DNA from: DATFVA01 sp963743325
GTDB taxonomy: Bacteria > Bacteroidota > Ignavibacteria > Ignavibacteriales > Ignavibacteriaceae
Direction of reading: 5' to 3'
Length of the DNA: 64,000 nt
Assembly: GCA_963743325.1 (NCBI GenBank)
Contig: CAVUOZ010000004.1
Coordinates: forward strand, 62,001 to 126,000
This document shows positions 55,406 to 64,000 of the stretch, piece after piece. Within the stretch, counting starts at the first letter, position 1, and each line of letters begins with the position of its first letter. A model generated the notes under the pieces. The model saw only the letters and a list, made by a program, of their open reading frames with translations. It was not told where the DNA came from and searched no databases. The translations under genes and the position numbers were made by a program.

Positions 55406-56041
55406 TCAAATGGGCAATTTTTTAATTACTTTAGCCGGGACTCCCACTGCCAATGAATTATCCGGAATATCATTAATTACCGTGCTTCCCGCTCCTATAT
55501 TACAATTATTTCCGATTTTAACCTTCGGAATGACCGTTACGCCGCTTCCGATAAATGAAAAATCGCCCACTGTAACTCCGCCAGTAAGGCTGCATAAGGG
55601 AGATATCTCGCAGTACTCACCTATTCTTACATTGTGATGAATGGTGGTATTCGCATTTATTAAGGTGCCTTTACCGATTGTAATGTCGTTTGTAATTATG
55701 ACTCCATGCATAATGTTCAAACCGCTTGCAAGATTGACATTTCTGCTGCCTATTACTGCTTTTGAAGAAATTATTGAACAAAGTTCTCCGCCCAGATCAG
55801 AGAATTTATTTGCCATTTTTAATCGGATTACCGGGTTCCCTATCCCGAGAACAAATCCTGGATCTGTAGTGAAGAGATTTTTTACTTCAATAGTATTACG
55901 GAGTATCGCGTATTTTCCGTATAAATTTTGAGGCAGATCAGTTGAGATGTCATCAAAAAAGAACAATTTAATGATTTCATTATTTTTCTCGAATACATCA
56001 AGCACTTCCCTCGCGTGTCCGCCTGCACCAATAATAAGCAT
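55406..56041 (-). CDS. NeuD/PglD-family sugar O/N-acetyltransferase
   Basis: A 211-residue acetyltransferase with an N-terminal Rossmann-like sugar-nucleotide domain (MLIIGAGGHAREVLDVFEKN) and a C-terminal left-handed beta-helix of hexapeptide repeats (SGLNIMHGVIITNDITIGKG onward, ending IGAGSTVINDIPDNSLAVGV with PAKVIKK). The usual catalytic histidine fits NTTIHHNVRIGEYCEISP. It shares one base with the aminotransferase stop, so it is translationally coupled and probably acetylates that enzyme's 4-amino sugar product using acetyl-CoA, as VioB or PglD does. Confidence 0.9.
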   Translation of the reverse strand: MLIIGAGGHAREVLDVFEKNNEIIKLFFFDDISTDLPQNLYGKYAILRNTIEVKNLFTTDPGFVLGIGNPVIRLKMANKFSDLGGELCSIISSKAVIGSRNVNLASGLNIMHGVIITNDITIGKGTLINANTTIHHNVRIGEYCEISPLCSLTGGVTVGDFSFIGSGVTVIPKVKIGNNCNIGAGSTVINDIPDNSLAVGVPAKVIKKLPI

Positions 56042-57174
56042 TATTTTTTACTCATATGTTTTTTATTAAAGAAATCCGTTATGACTTCGGCATTTTCCAT
56101 CTCTAAATCCCCGTACATCGGGAGGCATCGGACCTGTTCTGCTACTCTATTTGCAGTCGGAAGATTATCTTTACCCGCGCTCGGTAAGCTTCTGTATGAT
56201 GGAAAATTGCTGATAAGAGGATAAAAATACCTGCGTGAAAAAATATTGTATTTTTTCAATTCATAGTACACCTGTTCCCGGTTTAATCCGAATTTATTTT
56301 CATTAATCAGAATGGGAAAGTAAGAATAATTCCTGGTTACACCTGGCATTTTATCAAATAAAGTTATTCCTTTTACATCCTTAAGCCGGGAAATATAAAA
56401 ATCATGAATTTTTTTTCTTTTATTAATTTCAGCTTTGACGATTTCAAGTTCAAGAAGACCGATTGCAGCCTGAAACTCGTTCATTTTAGCATTAATTCCC
56501 GGTGCAATTACAGTCAGCTCATCTGCAAAACCAAAATTCTTCAGGAAGTCAATTCTCTTTTTTAACTTTTCATCTTTTGATATTATAGCCCCCCCTTCAA
56601 ATGTTGTGAATAATTTTGTTCCATGGAAACTAAGAACTGACATATCTCCTTCAAGCAGCAAATTTTTATCCTTTATTTTAACCGCAAATGCATGTGCCGC
56701 ATCATAAATAATTTTTAGACCGTACTTATCAGCTATGTTTTGTATACCCTCCGTGTCGCAGGGATGTCCATATACATGCACCGGCATTATTGCAGTCGTT
56801 CTGGGTGTAATTAAAGTTTCAATTTTATCCGGGTCAATATTTAAAGTTTTTTCTTCAATATCACAAAAAACCGGAGTTATCCCATTCCATTTCAGGGAGT
56901 GAGTAGTTGCTACGAAACTGAATGGCGTTGTTATAACCTCACCTGTTATTCTTAATGCCTGCAAACCGACCACTAAAGCGAGTGTCGCATTAGCAAAAAG
57001 ATTAACGTGTTCAACTCCCAGATAGCCGGCTAAATCCATCTCAAACTTTTGGTGAAAAGGTCCATTATTGGTAAGAATTTTGTTTTCCCAGATTTCCTCC
57101 AGATACGGCTTCAATTTTTCAAGAGAAGGAAGATTGGGTCGTGTAATATAAATCGGCTTTTTTATCTTTTTCAT
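56041..57174 (-). CDS. DegT/DnrJ/EryC1/StrS aminotransferase, VioA-like
   Basis: A 377-residue PLP-dependent sugar aminotransferase. The start IYITRPNLPSLEKLKPYLEE, ENKILTNNGPFHQKFE, and ITTPFSFVATTHSLKWNGIT closely resemble VioA-type dTDP-4-amino-4,6-dideoxyglucose transaminases. The PLP lysine lies in LSFHGTKLFTTFEGGAI (near residue 188), and YDAAHAFAVK carries the cofactor-binding Asp. It would transfer an amino group from glutamate to dTDP-4-keto-6-deoxyglucose. The downstream acetyltransferase and GT56 enzyme fit this path. The rmlA/rmlB genes supplying the precursor are not in the window. Confidence 0.9.
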   Translation of the reverse strand: MKKIKKPIYITRPNLPSLEKLKPYLEEIWENKILTNNGPFHQKFEMDLAGYLGVEHVNLFANATLALVVGLQALRITGEVITTPFSFVATTHSLKWNGITPVFCDIEEKTLNIDPDKIETLITPRTTAIMPVHVYGHPCDTEGIQNIADKYGLKIIYDAAHAFAVKIKDKNLLLEGDMSVLSFHGTKLFTTFEGGAIISKDEKLKKRIDFLKNFGFADELTVIAPGINAKMNEFQAAIGLLELEIVKAEINKRKKIHDFYISRLKDVKGITLFDKMPGVTRNYSYFPILINENKFGLNREQVYYELKKYNIFSRRYFYPLISNFPSYRSLPSAGKDNLPTANRVAEQVRCLPMYGDLEMENAEVITDFFNKKHMSKK

Positions 57175-57177
57175 ATT

Positions 57178-58623
57178 TTATGATCTCTTTAAGAAATTTT
57201 TGAATATAATTTCCTTTATATCAAGATAAGATTCAAGTTTTATAAACTCTGATATGGATATCAGCATTAATATACCAATGATTGATTGAATGGCTAACTT
57301 TATAACCGGTATTGATTCAAAGGAATTACCGATAAGGAATACTATTACTCCGACAAATAGCGCAAGTGCAAAAGAAGGAAATATATCTCTTAATTGTTCT
57401 GTAACACTATAATCGATCATTTTTGCAGAATAATAGCTGTTCAGAAAATATGCTATGAATGAAAATACGATCATACCTATAATCATGGCATTAATACCAA
57501 CATAAATTCCAACTATTACGATAGGTACTACCAGAATTTTTTTAGCAACTTCAAGATTTAAAAACAGATCGGATCTGCCCTTGACCTTCAAGATATTAAG
57601 ATTAAGTGAATGCAGCGGATAAAGCATTAACGACAGGCAAAGTAATTGCAGATAAGGAATAGATTGTAACCATTTTGTGCCAATCAAGGTTAGGACGAGT
57701 GAGTGAGCAACAGCTGCCATCATCAACATCAAAGAAAAAGTTATAAACATAGTATTTTTGATTAATTTTTTATAACCGTTTTTTAACTTAAGAGGGTCAT
57801 CCTGCAATTTAGCCAGTACCGGGTAACTGACTCTTTGTACGATGCTGCTTATATTTGAAGATGGGAGACTTCCAAAATTTACCGCCCTCGTATAGTATCC
57901 CAATTCCTGAGGGGAAAAATATTTGCCAATCACTAAGTAATAAAGATTCTCAAAAAATGTATCCAATAACCCTGAAGCTAAAAGTTTTGAACTGAAAGAA
58001 AACATTTCTTTAAAAGAATGATAGCTGAAGAGAATTTTAGGTCTCCATTTATTCCATAACCACAACAAAGCAGTATTTATGAAATTATTTGATAAAGTTC
58101 TCCAAACCAGACTCCAGACTCCGTATCCGGAATTAGCCAGATAGATCGCAAGTATTCCGGAAATCGTTCCGGAGACAGCAGAAATTTTTGTTTGTGTTTT
58201 AATATCAATGTTTTTGGTCAGTTCTGCCACCTGTACAATTCCAAAGGCGGTAATAATGATTGATAATCCGAGCACTCTTAAAATATCTACCAGTTCATTT
58301 TGATTGAAGAACAGAGCTATAGATTTAGCAGAAAAAAATAGAATAATATAAAAGACAATCGAAACAAAGATGTTGAAATAAAATACTGTATTGAAATCTC
58401 TTTCCTCACAGTCATTTTTCCTGATTAAAGCCTGACTGAATCCGCTATCTATGAAAGTCTGTGAAATTGCAAGGAAAATTGTTATCATTCCAATGAGGCC
58501 GAATTCCGATGGAGCTAACAAACGGGCCAAAATGATGCCAACAATAAATTGAATTCCCTGAATAATAAATTTATCCAAAAGGCTCCAGGTCATTCCGGAT
58601 ATTGTTTGCTGCTTAAGACTCAA
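57178..58623 (-). CDS. Wzx-type polysaccharide flippase (MOP superfamily)
   Basis: A 481-residue membrane protein with about twelve to fourteen hydrophobic helices. The start GMTWSLLDKFIIQGIQFIVG, then LLAPSEFGLIGMITIFLAIS and SGFSQALIRKNDCEERDFNT, are typical of the Wzx/MviN-like lipopolysaccharide flippases (the polysaccharide synthesis subgroup of Pfam family 13/14). It should move lipid-linked oligosaccharide across the inner membrane, feeding the Wzy/WaaL-like protein at 47019. It is three bases upstream of the VioA-like gene on the same strand. Confidence 0.92.
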   Translation of the reverse strand: MSLKQQTISGMTWSLLDKFIIQGIQFIVGIILARLLAPSEFGLIGMITIFLAISQTFIDSGFSQALIRKNDCEERDFNTVFYFNIFVSIVFYIILFFSAKSIALFFNQNELVDILRVLGLSIIITAFGIVQVAELTKNIDIKTQTKISAVSGTISGILAIYLANSGYGVWSLVWRTLSNNFINTALLWLWNKWRPKILFSYHSFKEMFSFSSKLLASGLLDTFFENLYYLVIGKYFSPQELGYYTRAVNFGSLPSSNISSIVQRVSYPVLAKLQDDPLKLKNGYKKLIKNTMFITFSLMLMMAAVAHSLVLTLIGTKWLQSIPYLQLLCLSLMLYPLHSLNLNILKVKGRSDLFLNLEVAKKILVVPIVIVGIYVGINAMIIGMIVFSFIAYFLNSYYSAKMIDYSVTEQLRDIFPSFALALFVGVIVFLIGNSFESIPVIKLAIQSIIGILMLISISEFIKLESYLDIKEIIFKNFLKRS

Positions 58624-58812
58624 AGTATTATTACAATAATAATAAAGTAAAAAAACATCACAGCCGATTTGGCATAATTACTTGTTTTGATAAGATCTTA
58701 TATCTCCCGGAAATTAATAATAAAGAAGTCATTAAGAGTATGAAGCATTAATTCTGTTTTAATAGATAAATTATACATCCTGATATGCCTGAATATTATT
58801 ATAAATATGAAT

Positions 58813-58836
58813 ACCCGGCTCAAAGATTTGCCGGGT
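58813..58836 (-). terminator. Stem-loop overlapping the stop of the glycosyltransferase at 58820
   Basis: ACCCGGC (58813-58819) pairs with GCCGGGT (58830-58836); the loop contains the TGA stop of the minus-strand gene. The following minus-strand sequence is AT-rich without a clear T-run, so termination may be partial. Confidence 0.5.
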
Positions 58837-59833
58837 GAGTATCAATTTGGAGTTTCAATCCATACAATTTATTTTCGAAATCCGTTTGCCAGTTGTTTTT
58901 TATTGCCTGTATTTCTCTTCTTAATTTCGTTTCATTTAGTACGAATTTCTGTATTGCATAATAAATGTCTTCATGATTATTTCTTGTTAAAATTGCACCC
59001 TTATTAAATATCCTTCTGTTTGTTTCATTATCGGAACAGACTAATGGAACTTCGGCTCCTACTGCTTCAACTACAGCGCACTGTTGTACCATTTCCCTGG
59101 TAGAGAGTGATATAATCCCGAAGGCATTTTTTAGTAATCTCAAATATTTTTCATCGTCAATAAATCCAAGAAATTTAATGTCTTTGAGCGCATTGTAGTT
59201 ATTATATATCTCAATATTATTATTAAAATTGCCGGTAATATAAAATTCAATATTTGTACTATTTTCGGCCAGGTATTCTTTTATCCCGGTGAATAATTCT
59301 TTTAAAGGTTCATCATATGCAAAAGATAAAATCACAAGGAAGTATTTGATATTGCCGGAAGAGTTCAGACTATAGCTGCTTAAGTCAGGTAAACTATCCG
59401 GTAAAGTAAAAAAATTAATTTTCTTAAATTTTTCCCGCACATGTTTATAGAATTCCTCGTTATGCACCAAAACTACTGATGAATTTCTTAAAACATAATT
59501 GTAGAACGGAACTTTAATCCAGGGATCCATGAAAGCTCCGTTATGACCGTCTATGACTAACTGCTTGTCGGGCATTATTTTTATCCAGCAATAAATAACT
59601 ATTGGACAAAAACTTGGCGGAGATACTGCAATAACAACATCCGGATTATTTCGAAAAAGGCAGTAAAAAGTAAAAAATGTTCTGTATATATAATTTATCC
59701 AGAATAGTGATTTCCATTTGAATCTGTTTTTTTTTGTAATATTTACAAATATACTTTTACAACCCAGAGCATTTGCAAGTGAGGCTGATCTTCTATGATA
59801 ATGAAACCAGGTAATGACAAGAATTTTTTTCAA
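58820..59833 (-). CDS. Glycosyltransferase, GT4-like
   Basis: A 337-residue protein with a GT-B outline. ILVITWFHYHRRSASLANAL is the N-terminal acceptor side; PDVVIAVSPPSFCPIVIYCW and VIDGHNGAFMDPWIKVPFYN follow; the donor domain holds FYITGNFNNNIEIYNNYNAL, KFLGFIDDEKYLRLLKNAFG, IISLSTREMVQQCAVVEAVG and AEVPLVCSDNETNRRIF, a GT4-type nucleotide-sugar site. The start of this gene directly follows the stop of the GT4 gene at 59834. Substrates unknown. Confidence 0.82.
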   Translation of the reverse strand: MKKILVITWFHYHRRSASLANALGCKSIFVNITKKNRFKWKSLFWINYIYRTFFTFYCLFRNNPDVVIAVSPPSFCPIVIYCWIKIMPDKQLVIDGHNGAFMDPWIKVPFYNYVLRNSSVVLVHNEEFYKHVREKFKKINFFTLPDSLPDLSSYSLNSSGNIKYFLVILSFAYDEPLKELFTGIKEYLAENSTNIEFYITGNFNNNIEIYNNYNALKDIKFLGFIDDEKYLRLLKNAFGIISLSTREMVQQCAVVEAVGAEVPLVCSDNETNRRIFNKGAILTRNNHEDIYYAIQKFVLNETKLRREIQAIKNNWQTDFENKLYGLKLQIDTHPANL

Positions 59834-61042
59834 TTAGTTTAATATCCTGCGATAAACGTCCAGAAGATTATTGCTTTGTTTTGACCAGCTGTAATTCTGA
59901 TATACCTTATATCCATTTAACAAAATTTCTTTCGATTTTTCAGGGTTTGAGTATATCCTGTATATCACATCAGCCAGGTCATTTTCTGAATCAGGGTCAA
60001 AATAGTTAATCGAGTTTTCACTAAAATAATCCCTAATGCCCTGGGTTCTCGGCACAATAACAGATTTTTTAAGACAGATATATTCAAAAATTCTCACGGG
60101 AAAATTTATTTGTGTGAATGGTGTTATTCTATTCGGAATAACTCCCAAATTAATTTCAGAAATCTGTTTTGCAATATCCTCAAGTGGTTTAGGTCCGAAA
60201 TATTTCACTTTATCACGCAGGTTGAGTTCTGAGACCAGTTCAAGAAATTTCGGAACAAAACCGCCATCACCGAAAACCGCTAATTCTAATCCCGGGATCC
60301 TGTTTTCCAGTTTTTTTATGGATTTTATTAAGATGTCAAGGCCGTGTCTCTCGACGATAAACCCATGATACATTAAAACAAATTTTCCATTTTGCTTTTT
60401 ATTGTTTATGTCCATGTATTTCTCAAATACAGATTCCTGCGGTGAATTCATCACTATATTAATTTTTTCAGAAGGGCAGTTCCTGGATACGAATCTTTCC
60501 AGAAATGATTTGTTTGTAGTAATTATTACGTGTGCGAAATTTATACTGACCTTTTCCTGCCATTTTAGAATTTTTATAAAAAAATTGTCTTTGTCGCTAT
60601 CAAACTTTGTCATGAAGACTTCAGGAGACGGATCATGGAGGTCTAAAATTATCCTAGCTCCAAAAAACTTTGGTAGAATACCAACGAAGACAAGGAAGTC
60701 AGGCATATTATGAACATGCACGACATCATATTTTTTTTTCCTATATAATCTGGTTACTATAAAAAAGGATCTTAAAAAAAAGGTCAGATACTCTAAAATA
60801 TATGTCGATTTTGATGCTCTTTTTTTTGGCTGTATAATTCTGTATACATCTGTTCCCCAAACATTATTTTCAGACTTCAGCTGGTCCTCCAGCCCCACAC
60901 AGACTATATCAACTGAATATCCATTGTTTATTAAAGCTTCAGCCTCTCTTCTGGGACGCACATCGCCCGGGAAGTAATTATATACAACCATTAAAACTTT
61001 TTTTACCGGTACATTCAGATTTTTATCTATATGCAGATTCAT
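59834..61042 (-). CDS. Glycosyltransferase family 4
   Basis: A 402-residue GT4 enzyme. The N-terminal half has VLMVVYNYFPGDVRPRREAE and DVVHVHNMPDFLVFVGILPK, with DLHDPSPEVF. The donor-binding half has FVLMYHGFIVERHGLDILIK, LELAVFGDGGFVPKFLELVS, VKYFGPKPLEDIAKQISEIN and INFPVRIFEYICLKKSVIVP (the E-containing loop of the EX7E region). Its start lies 20 bases inside the upstream deacetylase gene, so the two are co-translated. Possible later start at MVVYN, but the conserved part is unaffected. Confidence 0.9.
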   Translation of the reverse strand: MNLHIDKNLNVPVKKVLMVVYNYFPGDVRPRREAEALINNGYSVDIVCVGLEDQLKSENNVWGTDVYRIIQPKKRASKSTYILEYLTFFLRSFFIVTRLYRKKKYDVVHVHNMPDFLVFVGILPKFFGARIILDLHDPSPEVFMTKFDSDKDNFFIKILKWQEKVSINFAHVIITTNKSFLERFVSRNCPSEKINIVMNSPQESVFEKYMDINNKKQNGKFVLMYHGFIVERHGLDILIKSIKKLENRIPGLELAVFGDGGFVPKFLELVSELNLRDKVKYFGPKPLEDIAKQISEINLGVIPNRITPFTQINFPVRIFEYICLKKSVIVPRTQGIRDYFSENSINYFDPDSENDLADVIYRIYSNPEKSKEILLNGYKVYQNYSWSKQSNNLLDVYRRILN

Positions 61043-61940
61043 AAAATACTGTTAATTCCCCGGGTAAAATATGCCAGATCTCTCCTGAATACTTTTCCTT
61101 TACATAAGTTAAAAACTGTTCGTATAATTTTATGGGAAATTCTTCCATTGTCCTGTTATTTTCAAAATTCATATAATCCGGATGGGTATTTAAAAGTGCC
61201 ACACCTCCTTTTGATGCTATCCAGTCTAATTTTTTTTCCCATATTCTTGTATCTGACTCCTGAAGTATAATAAATAGACAGTGATCTTGTGGTAAGGTAT
61301 ATGGTATTTCCAGATAGTCTGCACCGGGAGTTTCTCCGTTAACGAAAAAAGGGAAAATTGTTTCAACACCGTCAGCCTGTGGTTCAAAAGGGTCAGTATC
61401 AAAAGTTGATAAATCATATCTGATGTTTAGATTTCTAATCCATTCGAGATTGTGAAGCATAGCTGGTGAACGAAACCCGATAGCATTCCAATCTTTTAAA
61501 TATTTATTGATTTCAACAGAACGCTGATCAAAAACAGATTTAGATTTAAATAACTTTCCATCGTGATACAAGCCGTGGACTCCCACCTCAAATCCATTTT
61601 CAACCAGCTCTCTTCTAATCAGTTCAGAGACATTATACCTCAACGGAACGAAATTAAATGATGACTTAAAACCCAGCGATTTTTCCAGACTCATTAATTT
61701 TAAACATTTTTCCTGTCCTCCTGCAAATTCCACATCATGAGTAAGGATAAATGCAAACCGTTTGTTGTCCGGCCACCCCTTCCATCCAGCCGGTTTCTCT
61801 CCGGCTTTTTCCAGAATCGGCCAGATTGATGAAACCGAACTCATTTTTTTTTGGGTAAGAAATCTTCTTAGTTTCAATTGTAAACCGCGCGGTATAGCCG
61901 GCTTTATAAGGTAAAATCCTCTATTAACAATATTGTTCAA
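61023..61940 (-). CDS. Polysaccharide deacetylase family protein
   Basis: A 305-residue NodB-fold (CE4) protein. FAFILTHDVEFAGGQEKCLK gives the metal-binding Asp pair, GFEVGVHGLYHDGKLFKS gives the H-x3-H-type site, and GFRSPAMLHNLEWIRNLNIR is the motif 3 arginine region; LLNTHPDYM is the late histidine motif. No signal peptide, so it probably acts on a cytoplasmic or lipid-linked substrate. It overlaps the GT4 gene and lies 36 bases after the nonribosomal peptide synthetase end, all on the minus strand. Confidence 0.85.
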   Translation of the reverse strand: MNNIVNRGFYLIKPAIPRGLQLKLRRFLTQKKMSSVSSIWPILEKAGEKPAGWKGWPDNKRFAFILTHDVEFAGGQEKCLKLMSLEKSLGFKSSFNFVPLRYNVSELIRRELVENGFEVGVHGLYHDGKLFKSKSVFDQRSVEINKYLKDWNAIGFRSPAMLHNLEWIRNLNIRYDLSTFDTDPFEPQADGVETIFPFFVNGETPGADYLEIPYTLPQDHCLFIILQESDTRIWEKKLDWIASKGGVALLNTHPDYMNFENNRTMEEFPIKLYEQFLTYVKEKYSGEIWHILPGELTVFYESAYR

Positions 61941-61976
61941 TCTAAATTACCTGATCGGGATATTAATGTTTTCTAA

Positions 61977-64000
61977 TCACTGCTTATTTTCCAGGCTGAC
62001 AGTTAGTTTTTCAGCCAGAAATTTTACGAAGGGCTCGTTTAACTGTCCTTTGGGATAGACAGGAAGATTTATAATATTTATTCCTCCTTTAGCAAGGGAT
62101 TTCCATCCGTAGGATTTATTGTCTAAACCTAAATAATAATTTTTCGGATTAAATAATGTAATCTTACCATTATATGGTTTGGGTTCATAATTAGCCTGGG
62201 CTTCATGGTTAATTTTTTCGACTTTAATATGTGTGTAAGTGAGGTGATTGTTATCCTTAATTATATTCAATACACGGGATAACGCAATACTAAATTTAAC
62301 CTTAAACCTGGAGCCTTCAACACTAAGCTTTTGATTAAAATAAGTCATACCCCCATCTGCACCGCTCATAAGAATATTACCGATTTGATAACCCCAATTT
62401 TGAAGAGTATGAATCCATTTCTTGTATATTGGAAGCGGGAAAGATATATTTTTCACATTGTAACATTCAAACATTGCCAGCAATGAAACCTCATCCCCGG
62501 ATGCAGTCAGTTGTTGTGCAATTTCAAAAGCAATAGTTCCTCCTAAACAATAGCCTCCAAGGTTATACGGCCCTTCAGGCTGGATAGTTTTAATTTCTCT
62601 TATATAGTTTCCGGCCATGATTTGTATGTCAGGCTGAATATTATCAGATCCATCAAGCCCTCCCGATTGAATTCCGTAAACAGGCTGATCCTCATTAAGG
62701 TGATATGCCAGGTTTTTATACAAAAGAACATTACCTTCAGCACCGTGAACGAGGAAAATAGGAGGTTTGGTTCCGGTGGTTTTAATAGGAACTACTGATG
62801 ACCATTCGGGTTTCCAATTCTCCTGTCTTAATATATTGGCTATTTGCTCAATTGTCGGGGCTTTGAAAAGTGTTGCCAGGGGCAAATTTTTTCCTAACGT
62901 CTTTTCAATTAATGCGAATAGTTGTGCTGCGAGAAGAGAATGACCGCCTAATTTAAAAAAGTCATCTTTGATGCTGATTTTTTTTATTCCCAATAATTTT
63001 TTCCAGATGGCAGCTAGTTTGAGTTCCAGCTCATCTCCCGGTTCTACAAAATTATCACCAGTTACTGTTTTAATATCTGCCGGATCCGGTAAAGATTTTC
63101 TGTCAATTTTAGCATTTGGTGTGAGTGGAAACTTTTCCAATTTTACAATAAAAGATGGAATCATATAATCAGGCAACTCGGCTTTTAAAAAGCTTTTTAA
63201 TTCTTCGTAACCAACGTTTGAATCAGAAGGAATTGTATATGCGATCAGCTGCTTATCATTTTCTCTGATTTCTTTTACTATAACCACTGCTTCCTTTACC
63301 GACGGATGTTTAGTTAATCTTTTTTCAATTTCACCTAATTCTATTCTAAATCCGCGAATTTTAACCTGATTATCTAATCTGCCTAAATATTGAACGTCTC
63401 CATTTTCAAGAAATCTACCAAAATCCCCCGTCTTATAAAGTCTGCTTCCTTTCGAAAATGGATTATCAATAAATTTTTCTTTTGTCAGATCTTTTTTCTC
63501 ATAATATCCACGAGCCAACCCTGAACCTCCTAAATGTATCTCTCCGGGAGCACCTTGAGGTAATGGTTGCAGATTTTTATCAAGTATATAAAGCTGGGTG
63601 TTATTTATTGGTTTTCCAATAGTTTCATAACCGCCGGGTGTTCTTAATGTGTAAGTCGAATACGTAGTGTCCTCAGATGGTCCGTAAAGATCATAAACTT
63701 TTTCTACGGATGTTGAGCGATAAATTTTTTCAACCAATTCCTGTTTCAGCGGTTCCCCGGCCAGGTTTATGACTTTTACAGTTTCGGGTATAGTTGTTTG
63801 TTGTATCAGTTGAGATATAATTGACGGGACAGAGTTAATAAGAGTTAAATTAGATCCGGGGCGCAGATAACTTAAATGAAGAGCATTTTCGACTAAAACT
63901 ACTTTGCCTCCATAACTTAATGTTACGAACATTTCAAAAATTGATAAATCAAAACAAATCGAAGTGGATGCCAGCACGCCTTTTAATTCATCCTTTTTAA
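61977..64000 (-). CDS. Nonribosomal peptide synthetase, C-terminal part (A-PCP-TE), runs off window
   Basis: The frame is open to the window edge (bases 63978-64000 read KKDELKG in frame before VLASTSICFDLSIFEMFVTL), so the start is outside and at least 674 residues are present. The adenylation domain lacks its first motifs but has A4 (FDLSIFEMF), A5 (YDLYGPSED), A7 (LYKTGDFGRF), A8 (LGRLDNQVKIRGFRIELGEI) and A10 (NAKIDRKSL). A peptidyl carrier follows (DDFFKLGGHSLLAAQL, Ser carries phosphopantetheine), then a thioesterase (PPIFLVHGAEGN, GGYCLGGTIAFEIAQQL) whose nucleophile position is Cys rather than Ser. The last module should load one amino acid and release the product. Confidence 0.93.
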   Translation of the reverse strand, partial: KKDELKGVLASTSICFDLSIFEMFVTLSYGGKVVLVENALHLSYLRPGSNLTLINSVPSIISQLIQQTTIPETVKVINLAGEPLKQELVEKIYRSTSVEKVYDLYGPSEDTTYSTYTLRTPGGYETIGKPINNTQLYILDKNLQPLPQGAPGEIHLGGSGLARGYYEKKDLTKEKFIDNPFSKGSRLYKTGDFGRFLENGDVQYLGRLDNQVKIRGFRIELGEIEKRLTKHPSVKEAVVIVKEIRENDKQLIAYTIPSDSNVGYEELKSFLKAELPDYMIPSFIVKLEKFPLTPNAKIDRKSLPDPADIKTVTGDNFVEPGDELELKLAAIWKKLLGIKKISIKDDFFKLGGHSLLAAQLFALIEKTLGKNLPLATLFKAPTIEQIANILRQENWKPEWSSVVPIKTTGTKPPIFLVHGAEGNVLLYKNLAYHLNEDQPVYGIQSGGLDGSDNIQPDIQIMAGNYIREIKTIQPEGPYNLGGYCLGGTIAFEIAQQLTASGDEVSLLAMFECYNVKNISFPLPIYKKWIHTLQNWGYQIGNILMSGADGGMTYFNQKLSVEGSRFKVKFSIALSRVLNIIKDNNHLTYTHIKVEKINHEAQANYEPKPYNGKITLFNPKNYYLGLDNKSYGWKSLAKGGINIINLPVYPKGQLNEPFVKFLAEKLTVSLENKQ

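Overview
The window looks like a chromosomal segment of a Bacteroidota/Chlorobiota-group bacterium, most likely of the Ignavibacteria. The grounds are the AT-rich DNA, several secreted proteins ending in a type IX secretion (T9SS) type A sorting domain with the NYPNPFNP motif, a bacillithiol gene (bshA), and BNR/Ycf48-repeat and DUF5916 outer-membrane proteins. No rRNA, CRISPR array or transposase was seen. One tRNA gene, tRNA-Arg(CCT), is present.

Left part (1-27.4 kb), mostly housekeeping. It holds the N-terminal part of an outer-membrane barrel protein; a carbamoyltransferase/SxtJ/DUF5989 trio with a glycosyltransferase; an Lrp-type regulator next to glnA; a tight minus-strand operon bshA / DNPH1-like hydrolase / unknown / NSUN-type RNA methyltransferase; an overlapping PfkB kinase / RmlD-like reductase / secreted GH13 amylase set; an ECF sigma / anti-sigma / DUF4097 / DUF5916 run; OsmC and DUF1801 genes; a YitT-family membrane protein; AceK; small membrane proteins; and a nitroreductase / pirin / MarR operon near a YceI gene.

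Middle part (27.8-45 kb), secreted surface proteins. Three large genes share a nearly identical DNA module of about 1.2-1.6 kb encoding a right-handed beta-helix domain. Each copy is joined to a different signal peptide and a different C-terminal tail (FN3 + discoidin + T9SS domain; four tandem FN3 + dockerin-like end; GWN-type domain + T9SS domain). The first two copies are preceded by the same arrangement: paired 16-bp sites about 100-120 bp upstream of a -24/-12 (sigma-54-like) promoter. A frameshifted cohesin-like gene with a T9SS tail follows the dockerin-like gene. A frameshifted BNR-repeat T9SS protein and a UbiA-type phosphoribosyltransferase/HAD pair lie between copies one and two.

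Right part (45-64 kb), a surface polysaccharide cluster, mostly on the minus strand. It has several glycosyltransferases, an O-antigen ligase/polymerase-like protein, a GT39-type membrane transferase, a Wzx-type flippase, a VioA-like aminotransferase with a NeuD/PglD-type acetyltransferase and a WecF-type (GT56) transferase, a polysaccharide deacetylase, and the end of a nonribosomal peptide synthetase (A-PCP-TE) that runs off the window. A heavily decayed DUF2341/glycosidase-like T9SS gene interrupts it. Together these suggest a Wzy-type glycan carrying a 4-amino-4,6-dideoxy sugar, with T9SS-exported beta-helix and cohesin/dockerin-like proteins that may act on or bind the glycan outside the cell. 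That last link is inference.
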